This document shows, one piece after another, positions 5,784 through 6,040 of a stretch of DNA of 6,040 bases. The translations under genes were made by a program, and so were the position numbers. Within the stretch, counting starts at the first letter, position 1. Each line of letters begins with the position of its first letter. The stretch lies in contig JAEYYE010000332.1 in assembly GCA_023430945.1 (NCBI GenBank), forward strand, positions 1 through 6,040. The letters are read 5' to 3'. This stretch comes from Bacteroidota bacterium (GTDB lineage: Bacteria; Bacteroidota; Bacteroidia; Flavobacteriales_F; PHOS-HE28). The notes under the pieces were generated by a model. It did not search any database, was not told the DNA's origin, and saw nothing but the letters and a program-made list of their open reading frames with translations.

Positions 5784-6040
5784 CGATCGGCGAAGTTAGT
5801 CGGCGAGGGAGTTGGATGTTGGAGGTTGTCAGAGCCCTGGCTCCTCAACTCGCTTTTTGGGCGTGCCACCAAACCGGCCTCCGAAGGCCGGCTTGCTGTC
5901 GGGCTCTCCCTTCCAACTCTAGACTTGCACGCTATAAACTTCAGCTGATAATTGATCTCTGAAGGAGACTGAGCAGGATCGCAGGTGAACCATTCCCTTG
6001 CTGAGGCTTTGAGGCCTATAGGACTTATTGGCACCTGTGA
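5784..6040. other. Intergenic region with no convincing gene
   Basis: These 257 bases lie upstream of the DUF6913-dapA cluster and run to the window edge. An open frame on the minus strand (5780-6034, GTG start, 84 codons) crosses the hairpin element and has low-complexity, unfamiliar composition, so I do not call it. The left part (5807-5851) contains short GTTGGA repeats and a small GAGCC/GGCTC inverted repeat. The hairpin element is listed separately. The rightmost 100 bases (5941-6040) show only short palindromes (AGGCCT, CCTATAGG) and no tRNA. They may be the flank of a gene beyond the window. Confidence 0.5.
5854..5919. repeat. Hairpin element, possible dispersed intergenic repeat
   Basis: TTTTTGGGCGTGCCACC leads into a 7-bp stem hairpin, CCGGCCT (5874-5880) / AGGCCGG (5885-5891) with loop CCGA, then GTCGGGCTCTCCC. 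The hairpin looks like a full palindrome altered at one base. From memory, the order GGGCGTGCC, hairpin, GTCGGGCT(A/T)TCC recurs between genes in many Bacteroidota genomes; this cannot be confirmed from one copy here. TCCAACTC at 5912-5919 is also the exact inverse of GAGTTGGA at 5809-5816, which might mark an outer stem or element boundary. Confidence 0.4.

Noticed and set aside
5262..5948. Plus-strand open frame of 228 codons opposite the DUF6913-like gene and extending into the intergenic hairpin.
   Set aside because: It has no recognisable domain, is rich in His, Leu and Arg as expected from antisense reading, and runs through the hairpin element. The minus-strand gene fits a known family and an ATGA-coupled cluster.
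5780..6034. Minus-strand frame of 84 codons beginning with GTG just upstream of the DUF6913-like gene.
   Set aside because: Its second half is the translated hairpin element, its composition is low-complexity (Pro, Ser, Arg), and it has no domain or good start signal. It would also overlap the start of the next gene by 4 bases, but this alone is not persuasive.
1..6040. HIP1-like octamer GCGATCGC as the basis of the GATC excess.
   Set aside because: Only a couple of full octamers are seen (for example near 1914 and 2387). The flanks of GATC vary widely, so only the four-base core is over-represented.
1..6040. CRISPR array, insertion sequence, tRNA or rRNA gene, toxin-antitoxin or defence system.
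   Set aside because: No regularly spaced long repeats, transposase or integrase motifs, tRNA cloverleaf or rRNA sequence were seen. The exonuclease and rhomboid genes stand alone and do not form a recognisable defence cluster.

Overview
The window (6040 bases, GC in the mid-50s percent) looks like chromosomal DNA from a fairly GC-rich member of the Bacteroidota, probably Flavobacteriales-like. The clues are the C-terminal style of the sliding clamp, a DUF6913-type protein (a family I know only from Bacteroidota), weak or absent Shine-Dalgarno signals before most genes, and one good match to the Bacteroidota promoter element TAnnTTTG. This placement is inference from family knowledge; no rRNA gene is present.

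Layout, left to right. A nearly complete dnaN (sliding clamp, missing only its first few codons) is followed 22 bases later by a small META/HslJ-domain envelope protein on the same strand. A perfect 12-bp-stem hairpin (1652-1680) closes that pair and separates it from a convergent rhomboid protease gene (minus strand). Divergent from the rhomboid gene is a short lipoprotein with one CxxCH haem motif near its C-terminus, resembling cytochrome c' / class II cytochromes. Its stop codon touches, with no spacer, the stop codon of a convergent DnaQ-type 3'-5' exonuclease. Upstream of the exonuclease, the 160-base gap before dapA carries a cluster of direct and inverted TGATCA repeats. A three-gene minus-strand cluster follows (read right to left): DUF6913-like protein, four-helix membrane protein of unknown function, dapA. 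The first two overlap by ATGA, and dapA starts 16 bases after the second. The last ~257 bases hold no convincing gene, but contain a hairpin-bearing element that may be a dispersed intergenic repeat.

How the genes fit together: most are ordinary housekeeping or envelope genes (replication clamp, lysine/diaminopimelate synthesis, membrane proteolysis, an exonuclease). They do not form a single pathway, and I see no new defence, secretion or mobile system. The most unusual global property is a strong excess of the tetranucleotide GATC (about 135 by hand count against about 23 expected), in coding and non-coding DNA alike. Other points worth attention are the low-GC membrane gene inside the dapA cluster, the TGATCA repeat cluster, the possible leaderless promoter of the cytochrome gene, and the terminal hairpin element.
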